Below, piece by piece: positions 36,374 through 45,189 of a DNA stretch of 64,000 nt; position 1 is the stretch's first letter; each line of letters opens with the position of its first letter. The stretch lies in contig JBEONO010000014.1 in the NCBI GenBank assembly GCA_040544425.1, forward strand, positions 62,001 to 126,000. The letters run 5' to 3'. A model generated the notes under the pieces. The model saw only the letters and a list, made by a program, of their open reading frames with translations. It was not told the origin of the DNA and made no database searches. The DNA comes from Solimicrobium sp040544425 (GTDB lineage Bacteria; Pseudomonadota; Gammaproteobacteria; Burkholderiales; Burkholderiaceae_D). The translations under genes and the position numbers were made by a program.

Positions 36374-37292
36374 TGTCTTTAATCGTTGCCGCCCAAGTGA
36401 CGAGCTGATCGTTATCATCGGACACCTGGAACAGGCTGACGATGACCGGAAACTGCTTACCGTCCTTGCGCACCATGGTCAGCTCAGCTTCCAAGTCGCT
36501 TGCGGCGCGGTTAATTATTTTTTCCAAATCCGCATGCTGGACGCAAAATGGAAAAGGCCGCGTCAAGCCAACCAGCTCCTTGCGGCCAAATCCAGTCATC
36601 AGACAAAACGCCGGATTGACTTCCGCAATGGCCCCAAATCTGTCCAGCGTGATAAACCCGTCCTGCATCGCATTGATCAGCGATTTGCTGAAGTTGAGCG
36701 CGCGGGTCAGGGACGCTTCTACTCGCAGGCGCAGTTCAATTTCGGTACTCAGACGAAACGACAATTGCGCCAGATCGTTGTTCATATTGATCAGCGCAGC
36801 AGTCAGAATCTGCCTGGCGTTCTGCTGCTCGTCATGCGACTGAATTTTTGCCTCTGCAACAGCTTTGCCTGACTGCACCGCCAGACAGATCCCAGCCATC
36901 TGTTTGTCAGTTTCCAAAATATGAAACACCAGCCAGTTAGTCAGAAAGGCAACGATCTTTTTGTAGCTGTCGATTTCCGAATTGGCCGCCACCTCGGATT
37001 TGGCTTTCTGCAAAAACGACAGGAAATGATCGTGCGTTTGTTGATGGCTGGCTTCGAGCGCATCGCCAGGCAAATATTGATGCCAGATTTCCTGTTCGGT
37101 TTTGAAATGGTAGACCGCATAGTCGTTCAATTCACGGAACACGTTTTCCAGCTGAATCGACTGATTGCTGAATGCCACGCCGCTGGCAAGCCGATTGATC
37201 AGCGCCACCAGCTTTTGATGTTGTTCATCAATGACCGCGATGCCAACCTGAAAATGATCATTCCAGGGGAATATGTCAAATTGGGTTTGCAT
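36345..37292 (-). CDS. Bacteriohemerythrin-PAS protein
   Basis: The 315-residue protein has an N-terminal bacteriohemerythrin domain (about 1-140). The di-iron motif residues are His in DEQHQKL, His and Glu in YHFKTEQEI, and His pairs in SHQQTHDHFLSF and FHILETDKQM. A linker helix leads to a PAS domain (about 205-310: ALNFSKSLINAMQDGFITLD, VNPAFCLMTGFGRKELVG). It probably senses oxygen. Unusually, no GGDEF, EAL, kinase or methyl-accepting output domain follows, so it must signal through a partner or is a truncated relative of GGDEF sensors. Its 3' end overlaps ipdC. Confidence 0.85.
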   Translation of the reverse strand: MQTQFDIFPWNDHFQVGIAVIDEQHQKLVALINRLASGVAFSNQSIQLENVFRELNDYAVYHFKTEQEIWHQYLPGDALEASHQQTHDHFLSFLQKAKSEVAANSEIDSYKKIVAFLTNWLVFHILETDKQMAGICLAVQSGKAVAEAKIQSHDEQQNARQILTAALINMNNDLAQLSFRLSTEIELRLRVEASLTRALNFSKSLINAMQDGFITLDRFGAIAEVNPAFCLMTGFGRKELVGLTRPFPFCVQHADLEKIINRAASDLEAELTMVRKDGKQFPVIVSLFQVSDDNDQLVTWAATIKDITGREDGAV

Positions 37293-37491
37293 GATGTGTC
37301 CACATGATCGGGTTTTGCAATGATGGTTCGGCTACGCTGTACGCAAGCCGATTCATTTTATCGACAATTCTTGGCGTAACCTGCAAATTCACTTCACTAT
37401 TTGATCAACATCAATAAGGCCCGATTCAAGTAGAATCCGCAGGTGCGCGCAAAGCCTGGTGCCTGACTTCTACTTTTTTAAGGGGCTGTAC

Positions 37492-39402
37492 ATGAATAAA
37501 AATGATAAAGACAGCGGCATGTCGCGCCGCGATGTTCTGCAAAGTCTGGCGCTGGCAATCTCGGCTCCGGGATTGCTGGTATCAGGTTCCAGCTCGGCTC
37601 AAACGGCTGACACTGCTGCGCCGGGCAGCATCATCGCGGGCGAAGTACAGAATACCCCGGACTACTACCCCCCCATCAAAACCGGTCTGCGCGGCACCCA
37701 TGTCGGCGCGTATGAAGCCGCGCACATGCTGCGCGACGGCGAACAGCCAATACCGATTGAAGAGACTGGGCTGCATTACGATCTGGTGGTGGTCGGTGGC
37801 GGGATCAGCGGTTTGTCTGCAGCGTGGATGTTTCGACAACAAAGACCGGACGCGCGAATCCTGATTCTGGATAACCACGATGACTTCGGCGGCCATGCCA
37901 AACGGAATGAATTTCACATCAATGGCGAACTGCATTTGATGAATGGCGGCACGCTCAGCATTCAAAGCCCGCGTCCTTACAGCCCGGTTGCGGATGGCTT
38001 GCTCAAGTCAGTCGGCATCAATGCCCAGGATTTGAATACCCGGATCCAGAAAAAGAGTTTTTATCCGGAGCACGGACTGCAGCACGGGTACTACTTGGAT
38101 CAGGCCGGCTTTGGGCGTGATGCCGTGATCCGCCAAACCAGCGGCGCACCGTGGAAATCGATTCTGGCGCATGCCCCGCTCAGTCCGGCAGCGCGCAAGG
38201 ATATTGCCCGCATTGAAGAATCCCATACCGATTATTTGCCGGGTCTGAATTCGGCGCAGAAAAAGGAAAAACTCAGCGCGATATCGTATCTGGATTATTT
38301 GACGACCATCGTCAAGGCCGACCCGGATGCGGTCCGGTTCTATCAACAGCGCACCCATGGAGAATTCTGCATCGGGATCGATGCGGTCTCGGCGCTGGAT
38401 TGCTGGGGACTCGGACTGCCCGGCTTTCAGGGCCTGGCGCTGACGCATGGCGCCATCCCGCGCATGGGGCCGACCTGTGCCGGGTTTGCCGATACCGGCG
38501 GTTCAGTTGACGTGCATTTACCGGACGGTGGCGCAACCGTTGCCCGTTCTCTGGTGCGCGCGCTGATCCCCGCTGCAGTTCCTGGTCATGGCGTTGCTGA
38601 TCTGATTACCGCGCAGGTTGACTATCCCAAACTGGACCGGCCAGAAGCAGACGTTCAGATCCGGCTCAATTCCATCGTGGTTGCAGCGAGCAATACTGAC
38701 GGCAAAGTGCGCGTGGAATATTTGAACGGCAGGCACGGTTACGCAGTGACCGGTTCGCAGTGTGTGTTGGCGTGCTGGAATATGGTGATTCCGTATTTGT
38801 GTCCGGAACTGCCGGAGCCACAAAAGGCGGCCTTGAAGTCACTGGTCAAAGCGCCATTGGTGTATGCCAGCGTCGCCATTAAAAACTGGAAGGCATTCAA
38901 GAAATTGGGTGTCGCGCATATTCATTCCCCACACGCTTACTTTGCTGATGTATGGCTGAATGAATGGCTCACTGTCGGCAAGTACCACACGCCGCGCTCA
39001 CCGGATCAGCCCATCGTCGTGCACATGGTGCACACCCCTTGTGAACCGGGCCAGAACGGCACCGACCAGTTGCGTCTCGGCCGTGCGAAATTGTTGGGCA
39101 CCTCGCTGGAAATGTTTGAAGCACAGATCCGGCAACAACTCGACGGCATGTTGGGTCAGGCGGGATTTCATTCCAGCGACGATATCATTGCGATTACCGT
39201 CAATCGTTGGCCGCATGGTTATGCCTACGAATACGATCCCTTGATGGGACCGCCAAGCGCACCGGGCGCCGAGCCATACGTGATCGGGCGGCAGAGGTTT
39301 GGGCAGATTGCGATTGCCAATTCCGACTCGGGCGGATTGGCGTATATGGATTCAGCGATCGATCAGGCGCACCGTGCGGTGCAGGAGTTATTGGGCAGTT
39401 AG
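37492..39402 (+). CDS. spdH: Spermidine dehydrogenase-like flavoprotein, Tat-exported
   Basis: The 636-residue FAD protein has a twin-arginine leader (SRRDVLQSLALAISAPGLL) and an FAD motif DLVVVGGGISGLSAAWMF (about residue 97), then ILDNHDDFGGHAKRNEF. Overall it resembles Pseudomonas SpdH, which cleaves spermidine to 1,3-diaminopropane and 4-aminobutanal. AAGGGG lies 8 bases before the ATG at 37492. The export leader implies folded export with cofactor. The last bases overlap the convergent higA gene. Substrate is by family; other amines are possible. Confidence 0.8.
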   Translation: MNKNDKDSGMSRRDVLQSLALAISAPGLLVSGSSSAQTADTAAPGSIIAGEVQNTPDYYPPIKTGLRGTHVGAYEAAHMLRDGEQPIPIEETGLHYDLVVVGGGISGLSAAWMFRQQRPDARILILDNHDDFGGHAKRNEFHINGELHLMNGGTLSIQSPRPYSPVADGLLKSVGINAQDLNTRIQKKSFYPEHGLQHGYYLDQAGFGRDAVIRQTSGAPWKSILAHAPLSPAARKDIARIEESHTDYLPGLNSAQKKEKLSAISYLDYLTTIVKADPDAVRFYQQRTHGEFCIGIDAVSALDCWGLGLPGFQGLALTHGAIPRMGPTCAGFADTGGSVDVHLPDGGATVARSLVRALIPAAVPGHGVADLITAQVDYPKLDRPEADVQIRLNSIVVAASNTDGKVRVEYLNGRHGYAVTGSQCVLACWNMVIPYLCPELPEPQKAALKSLVKAPLVYASVAIKNWKAFKKLGVAHIHSPHAYFADVWLNEWLTVGKYHTPRSPDQPIVVHMVHTPCEPGQNGTDQLRLGRAKLLGTSLEMFEAQIRQQLDGMLGQAGFHSSDDIIAITVNRWPHGYAYEYDPLMGPPSAPGAEPYVIGRQRFGQIAIANSDSGGLAYMDSAIDQAHRAVQELLGS

Positions 39403-39821
39403 ATAAAGACGCTGGTGGGCACGTGAAACCGCTTTGCCAACGCTTTGATCTGGCGCAGATTCAATTCGCGTTTGCCGCGCAGCACTTCGGACACCACGCC
39501 CTGTGTCCCGACTTCTGGCAGATCGGACTGCGACAGATCATGTTGTTGCATCAAAAAGCGCAGCATCGCGATTGGCGAAACCGGCGGCGCTGGGTTGTGT
39601 CTGGTTTCGTAATCTTCAATAAAATTACCGAGGCTGCGGGCCAGATCGGCCAGGGGCGATTTTTCATTGGCAGCGCCAGCGTCGAGTAGCTGATTCAACA
39701 CCGCGACGGCTTGACCATATTCTTTGGCTGTGCGTATCGCTTTCAATGGCACCATTGCCACCAAGGCCTGAAAGCGTGCGGTAATTTCCTTGATTACCTT
39801 AAGATCCATTACGGCTTCCAT
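39399..39821 (-). CDS. higA: HigA-type antitoxin
   Basis: The 140-residue COG5499-type HTH antitoxin has an N-terminal helical part (MDLKVIKEITARFQALVAMVPL, with YGQAVAVLNQLLD) and a C-terminal Cro/C1 helix-turn-helix (LRFLMQQHDLSQSDLPEVGTQGVVSEVLRGKRELNLRQIKALAKRF). It follows higB with a 13-base overlap. AAGGAG lies 8 bases before the ATG at 39821, inside higB; a second ATG forms TAATG with the higB stop. Expected to bind HigB and repress the operon. Confidence 0.9.
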   Translation of the reverse strand: MEAVMDLKVIKEITARFQALVAMVPLKAIRTAKEYGQAVAVLNQLLDAGAANEKSPLADLARSLGNFIEDYETRHNPAPPVSPIAMLRFLMQQHDLSQSDLPEVGTQGVVSEVLRGKRELNLRQIKALAKRFHVPTSVFI

Positions 39822-40090
39822 TTGTCATACTCCTTGTGGGTAAAAACGTGTCGGACATATAGCGTCTGCTGGTTGAAATGAATCGCAGTCACAATCCGAA
39901 ATTTATTTCCTCCGATATCAAACACGTAGTACATGCCAACTTTATCGGTCGCATTAAACGTGTCCTTCAAGTCTGCAAAATTGGCAAATGGTCTGGATTC
40001 GACAAGCTTGCGCCATGCCTGCAATGGTTCAACGGCGATTGGGTGAAAGGAGGCGAAATCAGTCAGGGCTTTATTTGAAATTACTCGCAT
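39809..40090 (-). CDS. higB: HigB-type mRNA interferase toxin
   Basis: The 93-residue HigB_toxin-family protein begins MRVISNKALTDFASFHP, with FANFADLKDTFNATDKVG, YYVFDIGGNKFRIVTAIHF and the C-terminal VRHVFTHKEYDKW. The RelE-like fold cleaves mRNA on ribosomes. The start at 40090 fits the family, although the frame extends six codons upstream. No ribosome site precedes it and the predicted transcript start is at or near the A of the ATG, so the mRNA may be leaderless. Confidence 0.9.
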   Translation of the reverse strand: MRVISNKALTDFASFHPIAVEPLQAWRKLVESRPFANFADLKDTFNATDKVGMYYVFDIGGNKFRIVTAIHFNQQTLYVRHVFTHKEYDKWKP

Positions 40091-40096
40091 TCGCGC

Positions 40097-40124
40097 AGTA
40101 TATCTCAAAATGAGATATGGTCAA
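40097..40124 (-). promoter_or_regulatory. higBA promoter with palindromic operator
   Basis: On the minus strand TTGACC (40124-40119), a 16-base spacer and TATACT (40102-40097) form a promoter. The palindrome ATATCTCA-aaa-TGAGATAT (40100-40118) fills the spacer and part of the -10, an ideal place for HigA to block RNA polymerase. The -10 ends only 6 bases before the higB ATG. Confidence 0.75.
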
Positions 40125-40157
40125 ACGTTTTTTTAACCGCGTCCGACCGTGGGGAAT

Positions 40158-40994
40158 TTAATTCAGCAGCGCTTCTCGCAATGACTCGATCTGTTCGGTC
40201 GCATCATCAATAATTTCGCGCAATGATTCATCACCGATCGTAAAGTCGACCAGACTGTCGGCATCGTGGATAGCCACATCAGAGCGCGCCTGCAGCGGCG
40301 ACAGGGTGGTTGCCAGAGCATTGGCCAGAATTAATACGTCGCCGAGCGTGACCGGCGGTTGTCCGCCCACGCCCTGCCAGACCTGTTCAATTGCCACGCA
40401 GATTGGTTCAGGAATTTCCAGCGCTTTGAGCACGCCACGGCCAATAATTTTTTCGCCATATTCGGCCCAATCTTCCAGTTCGCCATCCAGCAGGCCCGGA
40501 TATTCTTCGGCACGCGACAACAGATAAAAGCCACCCACTTCGTGCACGATACCGGCAAACAGGGCGGTATCCGGGTCGACTTTGGTGATCCGACGTGCGA
40601 TCACCTGCGCCAGCGCGGCGACGCAGGCAGTGTGTTCCCACAGTTCGGCCGACTTCTTCTTCAACGCCGGATTGCTGATTTTTTCATTCATCTGCCGCAC
40701 GATCAGCGAGGCCGCCAGTGAGCGCAGCGCGCCAAACCCGAGCCGCATGACGGCAGTAGTGACGTTGGTGATTTTCGTGCCCGAGCGATTGTATGCCGCC
40801 GAATTGGCAATCGCCACGGCGCGTGCCGAGAACAAGGGGTCAGCCAGCACCAGTTTGGTCGCCGTTGCCAGATGGGCATCCGGGTCGTCCAGCATCTGTT
40901 TGACTTTAAGGGTGGCGTTAATATGGGTCGAGAACGAAATCTCACCCCGGCTGGCCTGGGCTGCGATACTGCGAAAGGCTTCAAGTCTGTCCAT
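40158..40994 (-). CDS. HDOD-domain signalling protein
   Basis: The 278-residue single-domain HDOD protein begins MDRLEAFRSIAAQASRGEISF and contains the helical HDOD core (VLADPLFSARAVAIANSAAYN, ITNVTTAVMRLGFGALRSLA, LWEHTACVAALAQVIA, ALFAGIVHEVGGFYLL). HDOD proteins usually lack the metal-binding HD pair and act as protein scaffolds in signalling. GGAGA lies 7 bases before the ATG at 40994. It stands alone and its partner is unknown. Confidence 0.88.
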   Translation of the reverse strand: MDRLEAFRSIAAQASRGEISFSTHINATLKVKQMLDDPDAHLATATKLVLADPLFSARAVAIANSAAYNRSGTKITNVTTAVMRLGFGALRSLAASLIVRQMNEKISNPALKKKSAELWEHTACVAALAQVIARRITKVDPDTALFAGIVHEVGGFYLLSRAEEYPGLLDGELEDWAEYGEKIIGRGVLKALEIPEPICVAIEQVWQGVGGQPPVTLGDVLILANALATTLSPLQARSDVAIHDADSLVDFTIGDESLREIIDDATEQIESLREALLN

Positions 40995-41361
40995 GACACG
41001 TCTCCAGTGGTTACCCGCATTGGGCGTTCTGTTATCCAAAAGAGCACAATCAAGACGACCCGACACTCTTATTCATAACAAATGCAACAGGATATTTTTG
41101 TATTTCTGTTGCGCAACAATATCTGTATTTATAGGCTCTTGTGACGGTGATGTCAAACCCGCCCGAAGTCCAGCTCGCCGACGCTGGCTCGCGAGAATAT
41201 ATAGTTTATTTCAAGTTTTACACAGCAGTTGGTACAAAACCTTGGGCTGACAACCTGTTGTCGCGGCCTGCTGCGACAGAACAATTGCTATTTTCATCCT
41301 TTTGCACTACTGTCCAGCATCGCCCCTGAACCAACCAAAGTGCACTTTGATAAATTTGAGT
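40995..41361. promoter_or_regulatory. Divergent intergenic region, HDOD / solute-binding gene
   Basis: About 370 bases with no gene that I can support. It is AT-rich around 41085-41140 and contains the small palindrome TTGCGCAA. Short open frames on both strands here have no family features. Promoters of both flanking genes should be in this region, but none stands out. Confidence 0.35.
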
Positions 41362-42108
41362 ATGAAGCGTGGTAAATATTACTGGATCAGCCTGATTTTG
41401 ACCGCAGTTCTGGTCATGATTGCGATCAGCGTCTTTGCACAGGAGCGGCCCTTACTAATTACGACCGAATCCGGGGTTCCGCTCAGCATGTCCAGCGACG
41501 GCGGCAAAACGATTTATGGCGCATCTGCCGACAAGGTCCATGAGATGCTGCGCCGCGCCCATATTCCGTACCAGATGGAATTGACCAGCTGGAACCGGGC
41601 GATTGAATTGGCACGTGCCGACGCCAATACCTGTGTGTTCTCAGCAGCCCGCACTGCCGACCGCGAACCGAAGTTCAAATGGATCGGACCGCTGGCCAGA
41701 GGCACCTGGGTGATCGTCGGCAAGTCGGATAAACTGGGCAAAATCACCCAACTGGCGCAAATCAAATCGGCCGATATCGGGGTCTACACTGGCGACGCGG
41801 TCGGTGAATATCTGAGCCAGCAAAATTACCATACCGTCACCTCGTACCATGATGAAGCAACCATCAAAAATCTGATGATTGACCGCATCGATTATTGGGC
41901 CACAGACGCCAACGCAGCAATCGTGTTCATTCATGCAAACAAGCTTGATGACAAATTGAGTGTCTTGTTTAAATTTGCGGATTCGGCCTACTATCTGGCA
42001 TGCAATCCGAAAATCAACCAAGACCAGTTTGACCGGATGACAGCCCAGTTCAACGCCATGAAGGCCGACGGCACGAATGCCAAAATCGACGAGCTGTATC
42101 CCCAATAA
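41362..42108 (+). CDS. Periplasmic solute-binding protein, family 3
   Basis: The 248-residue protein has a signal peptide (YWISLILTAVLVMIAISVFAQ) and a family 3 (amino-acid type) binding domain: LLITTESGVPLSMSSDGGK, AHIPYQMELTSWNRAIELAR, then RTADREPKFKWIGPLARGTW. No permease or ATPase gene is adjacent, so it may be an orphan that feeds a distant transporter or acts in sensing. Ligand unknown. Confidence 0.85.
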   Translation: MKRGKYYWISLILTAVLVMIAISVFAQERPLLITTESGVPLSMSSDGGKTIYGASADKVHEMLRRAHIPYQMELTSWNRAIELARADANTCVFSAARTADREPKFKWIGPLARGTWVIVGKSDKLGKITQLAQIKSADIGVYTGDAVGEYLSQQNYHTVTSYHDEATIKNLMIDRIDYWATDANAAIVFIHANKLDDKLSVLFKFADSAYYLACNPKINQDQFDRMTAQFNAMKADGTNAKIDELYPQ

Positions 42109-42235
42109 CACCGACAGGCTTTGCCTGACTCAGATCAATTAATCAATCTGTCGGTAGTTTCTGCGCGCCGCACATCATCCAATCAACGTTTCCAACAGCT
42201 GCCAATTCCGGGACTTCCTGGCTGGCCATGTCGCG

Positions 42236-42321
42236 TAGGCGTTTACCTTGATGGGAGAGTCGGCAATTCACCTTGTTCCGGGTAAATGCGAGACTGGCCA
42301 GGCCGTCGCAGATTAATTGAC
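42236..42321 (+). promoter_or_regulatory. Conserved upstream block of beta-solenoid gene 1
   Basis: This non-coding stretch, about 140 bases before the solenoid gene at 42378, aligns with the minus-strand region 47152-47075 upstream of its paralogue. The first 20 bases, TAGGCGTTTACCTTGATGGG, are identical, and ATGCGAGACTGGCC is also identical. Between them TTTACC and TTCACC recur 25 bases apart. The shared block suggests a common activator or promoter. In this copy the frame that is open in the other copy has a stop, so conservation is unlikely to be due to coding. Confidence 0.7.
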
Positions 42322-42377
42322 TTTGCTGACGGACTCAATTTTTTCAATAGCGATTACCTCATTAACGGATACCTGTC

Positions 42378-43757
42378 ATGCTTCCAATTTCAACAACCTC
42401 ATCTTCTTCGTACCTCTATACCAGTTCCTCCGGCAGCTCCTGCAGCAGTTCCGGCAGTTCCAGTTCCGGCAGTTACAGTTCCGGCGTGCATCAATCTCAG
42501 GAACTGCCACCGGCAGGCCAAGGCCGATTCAGTCAACAAGTCGCAGACCTGATTTCAGGGACGTTGCAGGACTACAGCAAAACCGATAGTGACATCGCCC
42601 AGTTGCTCAGTGGCTCGCTGGATCACCAGGCCGAGCTCAACGATGTGCTGAGCCAATCCCCAAATTTGCGCAGCCGCATTAACGAAAGTGTCCAAGCCTT
42701 GCTGCATAAATTAAACATTCACGTGGAAACAAAGCCAGACGGGCACGTCATTCTTGAAGATACCGCTGCGCTTGATACACAGGAAAACAGCCGTGGATCT
42801 GTCCTGGTTTCGCATACAGAAGGCGAACCCCGCGTAATTGGCAGCGGAACCATCGAAGTCGGCGTTGGTGGCAGGGTAAAAGCAATGCACAGAGGTACCA
42901 CAGTCTACGTTGGACCTCACGGGTATGCGGAGATTTCGAAGGCCGCCACGGCAACCGTGGACCGCGACGGCACTGCGCTTGTTCTGGCTGGCGGCTATGC
43001 GACATTGACAGAAGGCGCAATGGGCTTTGTTGAGAAGGGTGGCGCTGTACTTGCTCTGCCGCGCTCGGAAGTAAGGATATACAGCGGGGGCAGTGCCGAT
43101 ATACATGGTGGACAGGGCAGAATGTCCGAACCAGGCTCGGCCACCGTGTCCGAAGGTGGAGGGATCGTTGCCAGCAATGGGGTCGTCGATGTCTTTGCCG
43201 GGGGTTTTGCGGAGGCCAGCGACAAGGCGAAGATAAATATAAGTAATAAGGGCAGCGGCTATGTCAGCCATGGTGCAAGCGCGCAGGTAAAAGCCGGTGG
43301 ACAGGTTATTGTCGGCAAAATGGGTACTGCAACGATCAAACAGGGAGGTCAGGCAACGGTTAAAGCGGATGGACAGGTCATTGCAGACCAAGACACGTTC
43401 ATCAAACTGGATGTTGGAGCGCGCATCAAGGTTGCAGATCCTGACATGGTGGTCAATTGTGGCGCAAACATGATCCCGGCAAAGGAGCTGCAAAATTTCG
43501 CCACCAGTGGCGAGGATTATATTCAGGTGACAGAACAAGACTGTCGGCAGTCTGAATCAGCGGGCCCGGTTGGTGCATCAGGGTCGGGCCGCCGCCTGGC
43601 GCCTGCGCTGCCGAAAGCCCCGCCTCGGATTTCACCACGGGTTCGGGAGATCCTGGTCCGGGACGGCACAGTCAAGGCTGAACAGAGAATTGACGAGGCC
43701 GACGAGCAGGCAGTCAGTCTGCCCCGCAGCCGGGCATTCTCTCAGTGGCAGACCTAG
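42378..43757 (+). CDS. Ser-rich beta-solenoid protein 1 (candidate effector)
   Basis: I do not recognise a named family for this 459-residue protein. Residues 1-40 are Ser-rich (TSSSSYLYTSSSGSSCSSSG). Residues 50-127 form a helical module (DIAQLLSGSLDHQAELNDVL, then INESVQALLHKLNIHV). Residues 135-340 are Gly-rich short repeats predicted to form a right-handed beta-helix (GGYATLTEGAMGFVEKGGAVL). At 343-385 is a block shared with the 45190 protein (DVGARIKVADPDMVVNCG; EDYIQV), then a basic tail. No Sec signal. The repeats resemble AIDA-type passenger units, but there is no autotransporter barrel, which argues against self-export. A weak GGA lies 8-10 bases before the ATG. Confidence 0.7.
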   Translation: MLPISTTSSSSYLYTSSSGSSCSSSGSSSSGSYSSGVHQSQELPPAGQGRFSQQVADLISGTLQDYSKTDSDIAQLLSGSLDHQAELNDVLSQSPNLRSRINESVQALLHKLNIHVETKPDGHVILEDTAALDTQENSRGSVLVSHTEGEPRVIGSGTIEVGVGGRVKAMHRGTTVYVGPHGYAEISKAATATVDRDGTALVLAGGYATLTEGAMGFVEKGGAVLALPRSEVRIYSGGSADIHGGQGRMSEPGSATVSEGGGIVASNGVVDVFAGGFAEASDKAKINISNKGSGYVSHGASAQVKAGGQVIVGKMGTATIKQGGQATVKADGQVIADQDTFIKLDVGARIKVADPDMVVNCGANMIPAKELQNFATSGEDYIQVTEQDCRQSESAGPVGASGSGRRLAPALPKAPPRISPRVREILVRDGTVKAEQRIDEADEQAVSLPRSRAFSQWQT

Positions 43758-44274
43758 TGAAAAGTTTGAAAAGCTGATTGATGTCCCCAGCTCAGCGCCC
43801 CATCTTTCCCGCGCGCTTTTGGGGTAACACCAGTGCTGTTACCCCAATGGCGTTTTCGGTGTTAATTAACACGACTTCCACGTTGAATCAACAGCTTTAC
43901 GACACGGGGTTCCCGACTACCCCTCGGGAACGAGGGCGCCAAGCCGGGGTAAATTTGTGACACGGTAGTACCTGTCCTGCTGCGCCTTCTTTCCTGTTCA
44001 AATTCTGTACTATTCACTATTTCGCTGGCGAATGCGCTTGCGTGCACTAATGAAATGGACGCCTCTGCGGGCGCGCAGGCTCTTAGTACATTCCGACAAT
44101 TCGTAGAATCCCGACTGACTGCGCTCAGCTCCAGCGTTAACAATGGTCGCCGACCTGCCCGGCAGGAATCGGCCAGCGGCGAGATTTCAATCGCTTCTTG
44201 TTTGTGACGGCTTCAGTCACACCGGGTAGCCAATCCAACCCACCATCAACAAGCTAACCCAGGAGGCTCTTCCT
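43758..44274. other. Intergenic region with two hairpins
   Basis: About 520 bases between the solenoid gene and the pentapeptide gene. It holds a strong hairpin at 43819-43847 (separate entry) and a second at 43909-43931 (GTTCCCGA-ctacccc-TCGGGAAC), related in style to the REP-like elements. I see no gene. The right end must carry the promoter of the 44275 gene, which does not contain the conserved block of the solenoid genes. Confidence 0.5.
43819..43847 (+). terminator. Hairpin after beta-solenoid gene 1
   Basis: An 11-bp perfect stem (TTGGGGTAACA, loop ccagtgc, TGTTACCCCAA) lies 62 bases after the stop codon. There is no long T-run after it (tggcgttttcgg), so termination is likely but not certain. 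Confidence 0.6.
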
Positions 44275-45096
44275 ATGATGCCCATTTCCGCCAGATTTCA
44301 ATGGTCGCCGATGCAGAAAAAAATCGATGAACAATTAATTCAAAGTCCGGTCAATTTACCTGCCGATGTCCTGCATATCGTGACGGACTACGCCAGAGAC
44401 GATGCCCATGAATATGCAAAAAACCCCTTAGTTGCCAATGAAAAAGGCGAGTTCGACCGGGATCATGTTGAAAACCGGGTTATTGCACTGGGCATACAAC
44501 AGATCCTAAGCTCACCCGACCGATTTACCTCCGCAGACCGAAGAGCCATTTTTGAAACGCTGCAGGACAAGAGTGAAAAGTATCGATGGTTTTTCAGCAA
44601 TCTGCTCTTCAGAATGAGCTTTCACCATACCCTCGATGTAAGCCACACCGATTTGAGTCATCTCGATCTTACCGGCATGAATTTTGGCCGCCTGGTGGCA
44701 ACTGGCGCGAACTTTACCGGTTCCAATCTGACCGGATCGTTTATGCAACGCGCCATTTTGAATCACGCCATTCTGACCGGCACCATAATGTGCAGGATCA
44801 ATATGGAATACGCCGATTTGACCCACGCACATCTGGAAGATACCGTGTTTGCGTACACCAAGCTGGCTGAAGTTGACACGACCAACGCGCGCTTCATTCG
44901 CGTTAAGTTCATCGAGGCCGCCGTCCGGGCGATGATTGCGCCAAGAGCGCTAACCAGAATCGCCCGCGAGCTTGAGCAGGCAGAACCCTATGACGACCCG
45001 CTGGGGCTGCCGAAGATTTCGGCCAGCGGTGAGTTTTCTCACCAACCGACTGCGAACACGGTGAGCATTAATGCCTCACTGCTGCCTCGCAAATAG
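44275..45096 (+). CDS. Pentapeptide-repeat protein (candidate effector)
   Basis: The 273-residue protein has a perfect AGGAGG 8 bases before the start. Residues 1-115 are helical and include NLPADVLHIVTDYARDDAHE, which has a faint resemblance to an F-box (LP-x-x-x-L-x-x-I-x-x-Y). Residues 120-212 are pentapeptide repeats that fold into a right-handed quadrilateral beta-helix (LSHLDLTGMNFGRLVATGAN, FTGSNLTGSFMQRAILNHA). The C-terminus is a short helix and a polar tail. No signal peptide. It lies between the two beta-solenoid genes. Pentapeptide proteins include gyrase-protecting proteins and type III effectors such as PipB2; which applies is unknown. Confidence 0.75.
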   Translation: MMPISARFQWSPMQKKIDEQLIQSPVNLPADVLHIVTDYARDDAHEYAKNPLVANEKGEFDRDHVENRVIALGIQQILSSPDRFTSADRRAIFETLQDKSEKYRWFFSNLLFRMSFHHTLDVSHTDLSHLDLTGMNFGRLVATGANFTGSNLTGSFMQRAILNHAILTGTIMCRINMEYADLTHAHLEDTVFAYTKLAEVDTTNARFIRVKFIEAAVRAMIAPRALTRIARELEQAEPYDDPLGLPKISASGEFSHQPTANTVSINASLLPRK

Positions 45097-45123
45097 CCCA
45101 GCGTATTAGTCCAATCTTCCCTT

Positions 45124-45171
45124 GCGTAGTTGTCAGCGTAGTTGTCAACGTAGTTGTCAACGTAGTTATCA
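45124..45171. repeat. 12-bp tandem repeat, four copies
   Basis: Four units of a 12-base motif (cgtagttgtcaa type) run from 45124 to 45171 with three single-base differences, in the gap between the convergent pentapeptide and solenoid genes. The unit is a multiple of three, and one frame reads NYVDNYVDNY on the minus strand, but no real gene uses it. Confidence 0.85.
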
Positions 45172-45189
45172 ATTGCGGCTCTACGCAGC

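Noticed and set aside
42286..42552. 88-residue plus-strand frame starting MRDWPGRRR
   Set aside because: It starts in the conserved upstream block and runs out of frame into the solenoid gene. The similarity to MRDWPRDHR in the other copy reflects DNA conservation; I cannot exclude a short leader peptide but see no ribosome site.
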